64,000 bases of DNA. Source: Ischnura elegans (Eukaryota > Arthropoda > Insecta > Odonata > Coenagrionidae). Shown piece after piece: positions 12,157 through 27,100 of the stretch. The notes beneath the pieces are model-generated. The model ran no database searches and was not told the DNA's origin. It was given only the letters and a program-made list of their open reading frames with translations. The DNA lies in contig NC_060247.1 of NCBI RefSeq assembly GCF_921293095.1, positions 48,705,111 to 48,769,110 of the forward strand, in the 5' to 3' direction. Position 1 is the stretch's first letter. Each line of letters begins with the position of its first letter. The translations under genes and the position numbers were made by a program.

Positions 12157-15100
12157 CTGCAAATGAAAAGATAATACCACATCACTACACAACCCTACTT
12201 TATTTTGAATATTAGGAGGCGTCCATTAATTACCAAAGGTGATTACGGTGATTTTTAAACCCCCCCCTCCCCCATCAGTGAGAGATTGTGAGATTTAGCT
12301 CAACCATCACCCCTTTCCTCTCACGTGGGATTGTTAAAAATAAATATTTTATGCATCAATATATGCTTTAACAAGTTGGATTTCTTAAAAAAGGTGTTTT
12401 TTTTTAACCCTTTTGAGACGGTGGAGTTTTTGTCTTAGCATGACTGCTGTACTGACTCTTCTTTCCCCTGATACTGAGCATTTTTGTGAAACATTCGTTA
12501 AAAAGAGTCTCGCAGATAATCACATCCTCTCAGCTCCAACTTTTTTCGACTCCTCCCAGTGGGGACTCTGCATTATCTAGGACTCCGTGAGTAGTTGAGC
12601 TCCCTCCTTTCTGGGTTTGCGACCCCACCTGCGGCATTGGTTCGCGGTCAACTTATGGATTGCTTATATGTATTTGGCATATGGATAATTGTTGCTTGCA
12701 CAAAAATTGTAGACTTTGAATTAAATTCCTCATTTTTTTCTGAGCATTGTCTAATTTCAAACGAAGTTCTAAGGTCAATATTAATGTGTTTCATACAGCA
12801 ACAATTTCCATGTTGATGTTTATACAGAACTCGAGATATGAGTTAATATTTATCCTAGAATTTTGTTTAAAAATTGTAAACACGGCTCAAAAGACAAAGA
12901 ATTTGATTCTTAGTTTATATTTCTTGAGAAAAGAAGAAATATTTATTTCGAAACATTACTGGATAAACAATTGTATGACAGCGGTCCCTTACTGCTAAGA
13001 GGGGGTAATATAAGACGAGGGGTCCGGGTACCTGCTCCCGTATTTCGAGGGTAAAGCCTAAACCCCACAGTGTTGGGTCCCAATACAAAGATGCCTTACT
13101 CTCCTGATCGTCATAAAAGGGGGAGAGCTAGGAAACGTATATTTTCAGCATTCGTTCATTTGTGTAAGAAAACCTCCAAAGAAAATATGCTGCTTTCGTC
13201 TCCCGGGTCAAGAAACGTCCACACGTATATTTTCATCTTTAGTAGGGATAAGGTTAAATTATTTTTTATTTCAGACTTCAAGATTTTATTTAATCACTAG
13301 TATTTAAGATTACTAATATCGCAATCTAGAATCACATTTTACACTGTTTCTTGTGGAAAAAATTACGTGATACTTGCCACTCCCCCACGTGAGATTAGGT
13401 GAGAATCCGAACCACCCCCTCCCCCCTAAACCGCCTCACGTAATTAATGGATGCCCCCATACTGTTTGGTAAGGCATACTGTAATAGGGACAAAAAGGAA
13501 AGCCACAAGTTAGGGAGCCAAAATTATTCTTACTTAAGGGGAGAAAAAGATAAGGAAGTACACAGGAATTCGGTGATTAGCAAACATTTGCCCAGATTCA
13601 AGACTCAAATCAATGGACTTTGCAATAGAAACTTGATTTTCATGGAGCTGATGGAATTAAAAGGCGTCATTAGGAAAAGGATTTTTTCTCACATTATGAA
13701 GTCATCTTCAAATATCCAACACATAGTCAAAATACTTTAATCATAGTACGCAATAAAGAGGAATTCTAAAAAATGCATGGCCAACCCAGAAATAAAAGAG
13801 AAGGGCTTGATGCCAATGTTCGTGGAAAGAATTATATTTCACCACATTTGCTTTCTTATCAATATTCTTGAATTTACTGGAAGAAAACTTACGCCCTACA
13901 ATATGTATATGTTGGATGCCATAATAACCTAATTATATGAAAAGCTTATATTACAACAAAAATAGAGAGAGTACCACCATTTTATTAAGATTCACACAGA
14001 TGTGACCAACAAAACCTATAGCCAAAGTGAAACTAGGATAAATATTTAATAGTAATCAATGATTATAAAAACTTATCATAAAATTTCAGACGTACATATG
14101 TACATACATATATGTATCTACATACATCTACAAGAATTTCAATTATCCATAAAACTGAATAAAAAACTCATCTTGTAAAGGAACTCATCTTTTTGAAATT
14201 TTAAATGAAAGGAGAAGTCAAGAAAAAGAAATGAAAAATAAAACTGGAACAAAACTACAAATTTCAACTAAATAAATGTTAATTGGATACAGAAAAGATA
14301 ATGAGAATACCATAGATGGACTTCCTTTGCATTATAACTTTAGCTAGGCCAGTCCAAGGAAATAAGAGGGAAAAATGTGATATAAGAGCCTTGGTACTCC
14401 ATAGAAGGGGGCTGTACTGTAACCTGCCCTGAGCAAAGTTATACTGGTCTTCAGTTAGGCCACAAAGTTTTTGCAGGAGAAATTTTTCTACGAATATCTA
14501 TGGACTACTCTGAAAGGATCGTTTACCTTGCAACTCTTGAGTGCATGCAAAGTACAAAAATTCCATACAGTCATAATCATGACAGGAAACACAGAAGGTA
14601 TTATGTAATAAAAGGGCCAATACTTAATGACTTGATAAAATTAAAAAAATATAATACACAATGAGTTGACCATGCACAGATGAATGAATAAATATCACAT
14701 TTAGCATACTTTATATGGAGTAGGATTCAAATTCCGTTTATGGTCTTGACGCAGAGTTTTTAATGATGTCTGGACTCGATGCCGGACCTCATCTAAATCA
14801 GGCAGCTCTCTAACTATTTGCCCATTTTCCCAATAGACCTGCAAACAAATTGCAAAAGAAATGTTTAATTTTCAAAGGAGATATCCAGCTGATTCAGGTA
14901 GCAGTACTTTCTCAGTATATCCACATGTAATACGTAATTAACAATGGAACAGGAAAAAATGGTGCAGGCATGATTCTCTCTCTCATTTGCCAATTATAAA
15001 GAGAAAGGCACACAGGAATACAAACCTTGAGCAGTGGTTCTACCCGAGTAGGAATGACATAAGCTCGTTTGGATTCTTGGAACGGATGCCGACAGAGGAC

Positions 15101-18100
15101 TTTTTGCCCAACTTCTGGGGTAGATTCAATTGATCGTTGCAGCAAATCTATAAGGGCATGACCTGAATTCCGTAGATGAGAAAACCATAGAAGACGCAAA
15201 ATGAAAAAAATTAATCAAAACAATAAAATTTCAATTCAGAAAGTTGTACATTTGTAGCTGCATAAGAGTAACATGGCTGAATTTCAAATGGCAATACACC
15301 AGAAGACTTGTGAGATGAGATGATTGAGTTAATGAAGTTCCCATGACAATTACTCATTGATTCAAGAGCCAATACAATCTCCGAATTGTTAGCTATCTCA
15401 AATCATCACAAATCTACTGATATCACTAAACATTTACTGGGCATTAAAATTTCTACAAAAGCTGAACAATTAATTTTGTACACATTGTAATATTTGCTAC
15501 CACTTATATGAATGGCATAATTAATTCATTCAAATTCATTAATAAACTGAAAATCTAATTGATAAAAAATATGAGGAGAAACTTTATCTCAGGACTGAAT
15601 AGAAAATCTTCAAAGAATGGTGTTGATCTTCCATTCCAAGGCATTGTAATTACCACGGTAACAAGTACCAAAAAAATAACTTACCATCTGCACCATACAA
15701 ACGATATGCTGTTTTCTTCCCAGGCATAGTAACTTTACCAACGTCTTGACTTAGTTTTATTCTTGGCGTGTTGTTTATCTCAACCATTTTGTACACACAA
15801 CCAAGAGCGGGTTGACGCTGGCACGTGACTGAAATTAAATTATGACAACAATAAGCAATACCTTTGTGAATAGGAGAAAATTACAAGACTAGAAATATTA
15901 CCTACATGCATGGTGACAGCAAAATTATTCATCCATAATTAACCCACTGAGAATCAATTACATATCAGAACATATCTTCTTAACGCACAAATAAGGAGGA
16001 GAGTGGTGGTCAAGTGGGTAGAGCATTCCACTGTTGTGGTCGCAAAAGTGTTTGTGCCCAACCAGAAGATTGCAGTCACGATGGCAAGACAAAGTGTGGG
16101 AGGGATAGGGTGGCTCTGAAAGCAGCTCAAGTAAAAGTGGAACACAAAGTATTTTGAGAAGAGAAATCAGAATATTGCAAACGGAAGCTCCACTTCCTAG
16201 TTTAAATTGGTAGTGTCCATATTTTCCTTTGAGTCAACCAGAGGAGGGGTGGGACTAAGTTTTGCAGTATAAAAACTCTTCAAAATTTAGTAGAGAGCAG
16301 CAGGGCCGGCCCTAGCAGGTGCAGGGCTAGGGGCGAACCTTCAGTGCGGGGCCCTTCACTTAAAATATTAAACTCTATACCCCATCTACAAATGTCTTTG
16401 GAAAACCCTTCATTCAAACCTACACCAAGCTCAAGTTCAAGTTGTTCACACTTTGCTTTCAGTTCGTCATTATGGAGAGATTTAAAACTTTCTGGGGAAA
16501 ACAAAAACCCAAAAATCTCCGAATATTTGTTCAGCTGCATTATTAATCCTTTTTCATAATATTATTTTTTGTCTAGCACGGACTTAACAATACAGTAATA
16601 GTTGAAATTGCGTTTTCAAAACTATCATATATTTTAATTTTTTTTTCACGAACGCGGGGCCCGGGGCGGTCCCGGGGCCCGGGGCCCTAAGGCCAGCCCT
16701 AGAGAGCAGTTGTGATCCAGGACATGCTACTTGGGGTGTGGCAGCAAGTGATGGTGTGCCCTGCTGGACATGATAAGGTCCCATCTATGAATGACGCTTT
16801 CAATTTCTCAGGGCCAAATCGCTCAACTCTGTTGGCAAGGAGATCCTCCTCTCCTTCAACACCGGTGCTAAGTACCCTACTATCCACTTGCATTCAAAAA
16901 TCATAGAATTTGAGCAAAAAGAGCGAGCGAGTCCACAGTCCTCAACCCGCAGTCGAGCCAACCAGCCGCCTTCCCTAAGCGATACTACTTTGCTCGAGTT
17001 GGGAAATTTCCTAGCTACTGTCTTTGCTGTGAGATCCAGAAAGTGAAGTGTCTCAGTAATTTCCAGCTTGAGCTAAATCAATGCATTTGGCACCCAAGGC
17101 AAGAACCCACATGGCAACAGCTGGATTTGATCCCTGTCTTAGCAAGGGGGTCGAGCACTACACCACTACTGATCAAAGGATCCTGTGTTGATGTCTGGTT
17201 GAAGCCTTACACATCCCAAAACAACCTGAAACAAACTGTCCCCCTCCTTCCCTTGATAAATGTGTGTAACTCAAGCACATGTAGCTCAGTCAGATGAGTG
17301 ATGAAACATTTCCCTCATAAATGCATCCTGACAGTGACTTCAAGAATGCTATAACAACATACTATGTAGTCATTTTCTGATATAAAAGATGGCATTACAA
17401 AAACACGTCATTACTTTATGTAACATATGCCTATTGAAAAAGGTACAACTCAATTAGAGATGTGCGAATAGTATCCGCGAAAACTCTAATACCTCGAATA
17501 CTAGAAAGTATTCGATATTCGAGGTCTCGAATAGTTATGCGAAAAGTACCACCTCGAATACTTTGAATTACGCGTCGTACACTGTCGCACGCACGTCGTT
17601 GGTAGTTGACTCGGAAAAATGTAGAGAACTCTAGTCTTTTTGTGTGTTCAGCGCCGTTTTAGACGAGTTGACGAACTACATCAAATTCGCGGGTTAGAGC
17701 GGTGAAAAGAGTTCGACGTGGGGAACCTCAATTGATCCGGGTGAAAAAATCCGAAAATCCCCTGTTTCCCACACCAGGAAAATCTCAGTGCCGTGGGATA
17801 GTAACTGTGTAGCACAATTCCCAAAATCCGCTGCCCCCTCCATCCATCAGCCCTCGGCCCCTCCTCCGACGCTTTCCTCCTCTTCGAAATCAAACAAAAG
17901 GCCCCAGCTCGCGCAGGTTTCGTATAAATGAGACGAAGTGTTTACCATGTATCATTTATGGCTAATAAGGACAGGCACTTAGTTTGGATCTTTTCCAGGA
18001 GATGAAACTACCACAGGGAGAAACTCAGTGCCGTGGGATAGTAACATTGGCGCATTTCCCACGATCTGCTATCCCCCTCCATTCAGCACTCACCTCACCC

Positions 18101-21100
18101 ACTCTGACGCTTTCCTCTTCTCCGAAATCAAACAAAAGGTCCTTGCTCGCGCAGGGATCGTATTAGAAAGACCTTAGCTTCCAAAAAAATATCAAGTTAC
18201 ACGAGAACAAAAGAAATGTGTTTCGCAACCCCCCCTTTTCTCACCCACTGACCTTTTTCAGCCTACCTGCTTCTAAGTTTCCAGTTTCTGGAGGTCAACT
18301 GCTGCATGAATCACCTATTAGCCCAAAAGGTATCTAACAATGACTTTCGGCAATTGATATTACACCTTTGTTGAATTGAAATATTAGTAATGTGCACGTA
18401 CTTAAAAAAAAGAGCAAGACCAAACGCGACGCATTTCTGACTGTATTTAACCATTTTACGCGAGGAAATAAATGTCAAAATAGGACGGAGACTTGGCATT
18501 CTGGCGAGACTCGATATGAGCAGCAGAGCTTCTCGGAAGTTGATGCGGTATTTTTTCCGAAAACATACCTATATCAAGTTACAATCTATGAGTGGTGCTA
18601 TAAATCTTTACTGTTACAGTCCCAGACGAAGGGATATTTTCTCAGGATATTTGGTTTCTCCCTGATAGCAATTCCAATTCATCTTCTTATCTTGTGAGAA
18701 CTTCCAAAGATGGACTGAAAATAATTGAAGAAAATCCGGTGGAGAAGAGCTTGTATTTTACAAAATGCCTCAGATTGTCAGCTAGCACTTGGCAGCAGGA
18801 GTGGGGGTAAAGCGATGTTAGTTGAATTAATTATATGCCCAATTGTTTCCATAAAATTAAAATATTCCATTAATCAGCTTAATTAATGTTCGAATCCTTT
18901 AAAGGAAATCAAAATTACTCCCCAAATCTTGTGTTGCCTGCTGCATAGGCAACCGAGTCAAACATTCCAGCATTCATCGTTTAGTATTCGAGGTATTCGA
19001 ATATTCAAGCAATGATTTAATATTCGAATTCGATATTCGAGTTTGAGAAATCTGCTATTCGACCCATCTCTTAACTCAATACAACATTTATGAGTTAAAA
19101 AGAAGCTATGAGTAATGATAAACCATATCATCATTGGTTATAGAACAAAAACGTAAATACTTAAAATACATAGTAACCATCAAAATGACCGGTCCTTCTA
19201 AATAGCTGACCAACTCTGCTCCATCTAGCGTTAAAAGTAGCAGCATAACTTGGTTCTGGAAATTTAATGGCACTTAAATGGTAATGTAGAAGTTCCAATC
19301 GGTTCCAGGATGTAATGACTAAATTCACATCCAAGAATTTTTCATCAAATATTGGAGCATAATTTCAATTTTAAAAAGAAATTAACACATATTACTACAA
19401 ATTAAAAAATTACATCATTTTTTCAGGGCCATCCCCATACTTGTGAAACAAATTCAGGATTAGGGTAGGAATGGGTGATATGTCCACTTAGAAATTGTAC
19501 GGTGATAATATCACAACATTACAAGAGTAGTAATACATATCTACATATATGCTTTCATAGTTGGAAAAATAAAATCATGATATCTCAGTAATCACAATAA
19601 TCATGTCAAGTAGACAATGATTGTGATGATTATTGCAACTGCAACTGTATCTCAAGAGAATCTTAATAATCATACAAATGCTTGGGGTAATCATGAAATA
19701 TTGAGATAATGGTGATGACATCATGTATTTTTCATGTCCATGCTTAGGTGTAGGGGCTGATTACTTTCCCCTGCAATTAACTATAATCTCAAGACAATCA
19801 GAAGACTGCGCAGTAGGACTTTTAGGGAAAATGTCATAAATATTTTCAACCCTTTTGACAAGCTCCAGAGGAGATTTTATATCTTTAAACAAGAAGAAAA
19901 CAAATACATATATAAATATCAGTAACTCACCAAGTAGGTCATTGGTAGCAAAGTCATGAATACTATCATTCTGTGCATATAAAGAGGGTATATTTCAACT
20001 TACCCAAGTGAGTTCCAATCCCAAAACAGTCAATTTTATGCTCTTGTTCATTAAGGCTAAGAATGGTTTCCTCATTGATGTCATTTGAGGCCATAATCAT
20101 CATGTCAGCAAACCAAGGAATGTCATACCTGAAAGAAACATTTCAATGGCCCAAATAAACATGACATACTGGTATGATCATTTAAAATGGCCCGGGATAA
20201 ATTGTTGCAGGTCAATTAATGTGCCTAACTTAGGTACCAAGATCAATTCTTGCTTAACTAATGCAACAGGAAATTATTATACATGGAATTTTTTCTGCAT
20301 TGAATCCATAATGACACATTTAGATTCATGAGTATAACAACAAATTTTGTGGTGCCATTTCTGGATTGTATGATGCAGACAGAATCCCACACTAACTTTT
20401 GAAGATCTTATTAACAATAGCAAAGTCATGAATACTGTCTTTCTGCGAACATAAAGAGAGTATATTTTACATTAAAATTTACAGGGGTGCAGCCGTTGAT
20501 TTTTTAACTAATTTTTATCTTCGTTGAGTGCAGTCCAGGGAACAAATTTTTGCAAATACAAAAGGTATGCTACAAAGGATAAGTAGATTAACAAATGATA
20601 GTTAAATAAGCTTTGGTGATACATTTTATTGCAAAATGAGCTGCACAATTTATGTTAACCTGTACCTTTCACAGATTCCTTAACTAATTGCCCAAAATGA
20701 TGCCTTTAGAGCTCTGCTAAAAGTTCATGGAACCCGCACAAAAACCAATTTTGGTCCTGACAAAAGTATTTTGACAAACAGCAGAGAGAGAGAGGAGTGG
20801 CTGCAAGTGACCACACTCTTTCAGGCCTCCATTGAGAATACTTGTGATTGGTGCCAACCACTTGGCAATTGCTTCCATGGAATAAATATGGATACTCAGA
20901 TTAAAATTACCCATCTTGGGTTGTCCACCATAACAACCCTTTCTTAACCTTGAGCACAAGAGTGAGGGGATACTTTTGCCTTCCCCTCCAAACAATCTCC
21001 CCTGTGGTCAATTTCCCATCTCTTACTTGCTGTTCTGCACATTTATGTGCCAGTTTATGTAACTGAGCTGTACAATATTACAGGAAATGTGAATTTTATA

Positions 21101-24100
21101 TGGATTTCTCTTCTCCAGTATCCATAGAAAAGACATGAAAGCTATTTTTAAACTTCAGGGGAAGTGGCACCACTCAATTTGTTGCAATACATTAGAGTCA
21201 GACCATAGGCACCATTCATGACTTAGCTTAAGAGTTGATCTTGGAGCATAACTATCGAGTTGAGCACTTGAGAAGAAAAGCTACTGGCTCACAACTTGGA
21301 AGTATCCAAGAGAAAGGAAAATAATAAAACATATATAGACAGACATATGAACCACTTAAAAGTTCACTTAAACAGATTTTACAATTGAAACATGGTCTTA
21401 GCTTTTAGCGGAAGAATATTTCACTTATAGGTTTAGGTGATATAAAGTTACGCCAAGCTAGGCTGTCGTGAACAGAGGGTTAGCTGTGCACTTACATGAA
21501 TCCATGCTATCACAATATGTAAATAGAATTTATCTAGTTAATATTGTGCAGCACAAGTTGAAGCATTTTCTAATGCAATACATTATATTCTACTGTTACC
21601 ACCTGAGAGGAATCCTAAAATTCATTCAGTGAACAATTACATTAGAAGGCCATTTATCATGCCCATTGTGTTACAACTTATAGCAGATAAATTTTATGAG
21701 AAGTTCAGATGGAAGTATGAATGAAAAAACAATAACTGATGCAGTGAAAGCCTATATGTAAGGTGAATGTCGCCAAAATATTCAGAAATTCTCAAAAGGC
21801 AAAAATAACAAGGGATTTTGAGGAGAGCCAAATTACTTTTGTAAAAATATACAAGAACCCCTAAGTAACAACTGAGAAGCATTTTTATCACACTGATGAT
21901 GAATTTATCAATTTATTTTAATCGATTTATTTAATATTCAAAATAAAGTAGTAGATGGTGAGGGTATGATAGATTATTTTCGCAAAAAATAGGTAAATGA
22001 CATACCAAATTAACCATATTTAATGAAAAGTTAAGAGAAAAAACTCAACAGAATGGAACTTATCAATGAAAAAAATCATAAACAATGAAGGAGAAATAGA
22101 GGGTGACGGAGGCTGGAGGAATAAAATTTTAAAGCCAACAATAAAAACATTTTGGTGAAATATTTACTTAAAGCAAAAATTCAGCAGCAAAGAGATAGAA
22201 ATTTTTTTTAGTATTTTTTGTTCCATTTAAAATCAAATCTATGAATACGGCCGTAGATATTTAAGGTAAGAATGGGTGGGAAAGGGAGAGAGCAAAGAAG
22301 GGTAGAAAAGGGAGGGTAGAGAACCATAGTCTGAATCATGCGTGAGGGCAAGAATAGTATGCAGTGACACAACACCAAATATACGTATATTGCACGTTAA
22401 AGTTAAACTGTGGAAAGCAGTAATTTGACATTCATTTTCTGACAAAAATCATGACCTTCCAGACAGAATGGCATATCCTGACTTGTAAGTTTTCCAGAAG
22501 AAGGGAAACCTAGTGACATAGGTATCATATTTGAATGCTAAAACCATTATTATATTAGACTTATTAGAATGATTTGCTGGCTAACCAACTTGGCCCTCCA
22601 TTTATGAGCTGGTCGATTTCCACCTATAATGACTAGATATTTTATTGAATAATGTTAATTTTTTTAAGCATAATTTCCATTAAAAATAGCGAGAATATTA
22701 AAAGCAGAAAAATTAGTAGACAGAAAGACCGAGATATATTTTCCTTTTCTGGGCCCACAAATGCAGAAGACTTAGTTATATGGTCCAAATGCATGGGCTC
22801 ACGTAGGGTAACTAAATAAAAATTTCTCACAAGAATAATAATAAGAAAAGTTCAGACTATATTTTGGTATTACAGTAAGATGAACAATCTGTAAGCAACC
22901 TACTCATTAAAAAAATAGTCAATGAGTTAAAAATATGACTAAAATTATATGAAATATGGATATTATAAAACAGGATTAAAAGTTCTAAGCTCAGGATATA
23001 AGTTTTTATTTAAACTTATACACTCATGAAGAAAGAGTCAGCGTCAAGTAAAAGTTTTGAAAACTATAGAAAATGTCCTAAATGTACAGTAATTATATGA
23101 AACTGCAGGGTATCTGTATTATAATTGCATTGAATGTACAGCAAAACCTCTTCACGTCGTAATTGAGGGGACCAAAATTTGGGCAATTTGATGCATGGAG
23201 GTTCACTATAGAGAGGTTTTAGTGATAGGCACCATTTTTCATATCTTTTGGAAATGAAAGACACTACTGTCTTTTAAACCATTATATTTATGCATTTAAA
23301 TAAACATGCATGCATTAGTGAACATATATTTATTATTTAATGATAACTGAAAGCGAGCGCTATCATGTGATTTTTACCATTATTGAAGAGAAAACGATGT
23401 GATCTCTCCTAATTCAACAGTCACTTAAAATGATTAAGATAGTTGGATATTTTTTTTCTTAGTTACTGTTAGGTATGCTCTCATATGGAACAAAATGGCC
23501 ATAACTGATGGTTAATGTGAAAATTAAATGTGTTTAAGAAAAAAAATAAACGTGAAACATTTATTGCTGAAAATGTCATTCCATGTACGTAATCGCGGCT
23601 GCATTAATGGTCTCTAGTTGTCTTGGTACGATTTGCGGAGGTAGTTAGGCGGTCTCGGGGGTGTCTCCTTGGTATGATAAGTGGAGGTTTTACGAGATAA
23701 GGAGGTTCACTACAAAGAGGTTTGCCTATAAATTTACATGTAAATCTGACGGGACTGTAGGGGTGGTATGAAGTATGGAGGTTCATGATGTAAAGAGGTT
23801 CACTACATAGAGGTTTTACAGTATATTGAAATTCAGTGAAGTTCAATACTTTCATGCTTTTGTCATCACTGGAATGGCTTCTAATGGAAAGTTTATCTGG
23901 TCATCCCACAGCATCTACAGGTCAAATGTGACTTTCACTTTCAACCTGAAGATGTAGCATAGTAGCTGGTAAAAGCAGTTGATGTGTAGACACTATACAA
24001 AGGAAGAATACCACAAAGCTTTGACTGTTGGATTCCTACATCCAAAGTACATTCAAATTCATTTAGAACCTAAAATAAATTTATGCATAGAATTTGTAGG

Positions 24101-27100
24101 TCATTATTACAAGCTGGCCAAGAACAAGGTTAATACACAAAGACTGTTATTTCATAGGCTTGGATGTTCCATTTAGTCAAGAGACAAAAAAATAAAGAAA
24201 CTTGAGGGAAAAGTAAATATGTAATTTACTTAAAACAGTGGGCAGCTGTCCTTAGTATGTAGCAGGTCAGACAGCATGGCTACCTCTTTACCATCAGGTC
24301 ACAGGCATCCTGTCAAAAGGACATTAATCTTTTACATGCCTTATACTGCCACTTCAGCATCTAAATATTTTGACCTCATCACCAGATGGAAAGCTAAGTG
24401 CAGCAATAGCAAGAATGTCAAATATCAGATACAAAGGGTAGCCCATAATTATTTGCGACTGTGACAAATAAAAATGCTATTGAGTTACCTTAAGAAACAA
24501 TTGTACATGACTTTGATCCTATGATGATTTTAAACCCTTGGAAAACACACATACAATATCAACATTTATTCTGTCTGTAAGCTTTTCTTGAACTATGTAA
24601 CTGCCTTTTCAAATGCTGGTAAAGTTGAAGAATTTTTAGGCAAGTTTTAGGAGATAAGAGTGAGGTATCAGAATGGCTATTAAGTGGTATCAGAGGGTGT
24701 TATTTATTAGCCATCAAAATAAGGAAATACATAAGGATAACGGCACATAAAAGCTATAAAGAGCTTTGTTTAATGCTGGAATGAATTCAGGAAGTCAAAT
24801 CACTCACAAAGTGCATGTGAAAATTTTTTGTATAATCTACAGGTTAACTGCCTATGTACTAACACCTCCTACCAAACGCCTATCAAGGTGGCTTACAGGG
24901 TGGATGCAGACATAGACAGTTATAAAAAAATTTCTGGTCCTAGTATTCATAAGTCTACAGAAGTAAGCAATGGAAATGTGTGTAACGTAAAACAACTGAT
25001 AGAAGAGTGTGATCCAGCAAATTGTTAATGAATGCGACAATGGGACCCTTGTGGGCAATGTCCAGAAAAAAGAATTATGTATTATGGAGAGTAATTTGTC
25101 TTGTCCACTAAAATTCAATGGACTTCTGTAGATTTCAATAAATTCAGGTTTTTCCAAAGGGATGACATGGGCTTTCACAAGAATGAATTATTCATCCCCA
25201 CAAACTGAATGATAAAGCAATGACAAATAATACACCAACATGGTACATGAAAGAGATCAGTATCCACTGCCCAATTGTTTTCGTACATTATTACATACAT
25301 ACTTTAGAGGATTTACATTTAAGGTTTCTTAAAATTTACTATGTAAAACGAACAATGTGAAACGAATTGCACTGATTGGGGTGATGCATTGAACAGAAAC
25401 ACAAAAAGGAAACTAACTCACAAAAGTAGTAGCGGGAGCTTTCTTACTGCATGTTTCCCTTTCTCAACTCCTCATTTATATTTGAAATTTAATCCATGCT
25501 CTAAGAAAGCTTCTACAACTACATCAGTATTTTATAGCTAACTCCATAAGACAGATACACAATATAATAAAAAAACAGAAAGAGCACCTACAATGTATAC
25601 TTAATTTTCCAATATTCTTGCCCCACTCAAAAGGTTATCTTTAACAGTAAGACAGGTAAGGGAAGAGAGAACAGCTAGGTTAAGGGCATACATGGGGAGA
25701 TAAATAGATGAAGAGGAGGATTTGATATCAGCAGGAGCTATTCCAATGAATGCCCGTCCCCCTGAATCCAGATACTACATTCTCTCCACAAGCAACAAAC
25801 CCCCCCTAGCTGGTATAAGCCCCCTTTATTTTTCATTTTCCTCAAAAGATTTTCTATAGTGAATACATCCTCCCTACAGGTTGCCCTGGCTATTCCAAGG
25901 AAACATATGGGAAGGAAGGGAGTGTGAGATGATGGAATTTGTCAAAGAGGCTTTGGTATTGACGAATTTCTTTTTATGCGAGTTCAATAATGTTCGGAGA
26001 GCGCAACAATATAGTCATGCATATTATGGAGAATACAGCTGCAGCCTACATTCGAATGGCTTTTTCTCAGAAACGGTAAATCTTAGAGAAAAAAGTGAAA
26101 TGACAATTTTGTAGATAATTTTCTGATCTACAATTTTGATCGGAGCAATTTTTATCATAAAACTAACCGTTTGGCCAAAAAATGCAAAACTCATTTTTGT
26201 GACCTTTGACCTTGAATAAAATTTTTTGCACACACGGGATCGATGGGGACTTTTCAGGATTTCATTAAGGCCTGTTTACACGGTACATTAACACGTACGT
26301 AACGTGTAAATGTCTAAATGTATGAACGCGAGAATGAACGCCAAAATGCACCGTGTAACCACCCAACTTGTGCGAATGCATGCACAGAAAATAGAACCTG
26401 TTCTAATTTGGTTCATGCATTCGTACATGTTCCGTTCCGGTCCACAAAAATCATTCACGCAAATGTACATTAACTCGTACGTGTTAATGTATCGTGTAAA
26501 CAGGCCTTTAGAGTGGTATCCTTGAGGTTCATGCAAATTTTCAGCTTCTCAGCAATTTATGCAAGGGTACCCCTAATTTTTGGGCTAATTTGACCGGGCT
26601 ATTATGGAAAGAGGGATTAGAAGTGACTGGAGGAGAAAAAAAGCAAGGAAAGCCATTGAGTACAGATTTGAAAAACCTGAAAGAATACCTAATGCCATAA
26701 GGTGATAAAAAAAAACTAACTAAAAACAAAACTTTTGCAGTCATGATTGGAGAGAGAAGAGGTAGGCAATTTCATACTAATTTTATAGTTCAACCCTGGA
26801 ATGGTGGTACCACATCATTAGGTGCAGTCAGACATGCAAGCTTCACATTACTAAACAGCAATACTGCTATAAATTGATGGCAATGATAAGTACTGCTGTC
26901 TGCAAGGGTAGCACTTGCTTGGCTAAACATTACCATTAATATATATATATACCACCAACTCTGATAATAGCATAGCAACATTGAAAACAGTTGGGGGTGA
27001 ATAAAAATTAGAACAAGATTACCAAAGGCTCCTCTCAGCATGACAATAGTAAATTAATTGCAAATAACAATTACTTCTTTGATAATAGTAAAACCCAAAA

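Larger units (their letters stand above)
15829..20003 (-). other. NAPRT: NAPRT intron 8
   Basis: A 4.2-kb intron crowded with mobile DNA: two SINE-like pieces, a hAT element that keeps part of a transposase, and a 1.6-kb hAT element, each listed separately. From 19081 to 19945 it is AT-rich with small inverted motifs such as CAATAATCAT near 19600, but no named element. Confidence 0.85.

Noticed and set aside
26288..26536. Overlapping frames on both strands near 26.3-26.5 kb
   Set aside because: Both arise from a near-palindromic MITE.
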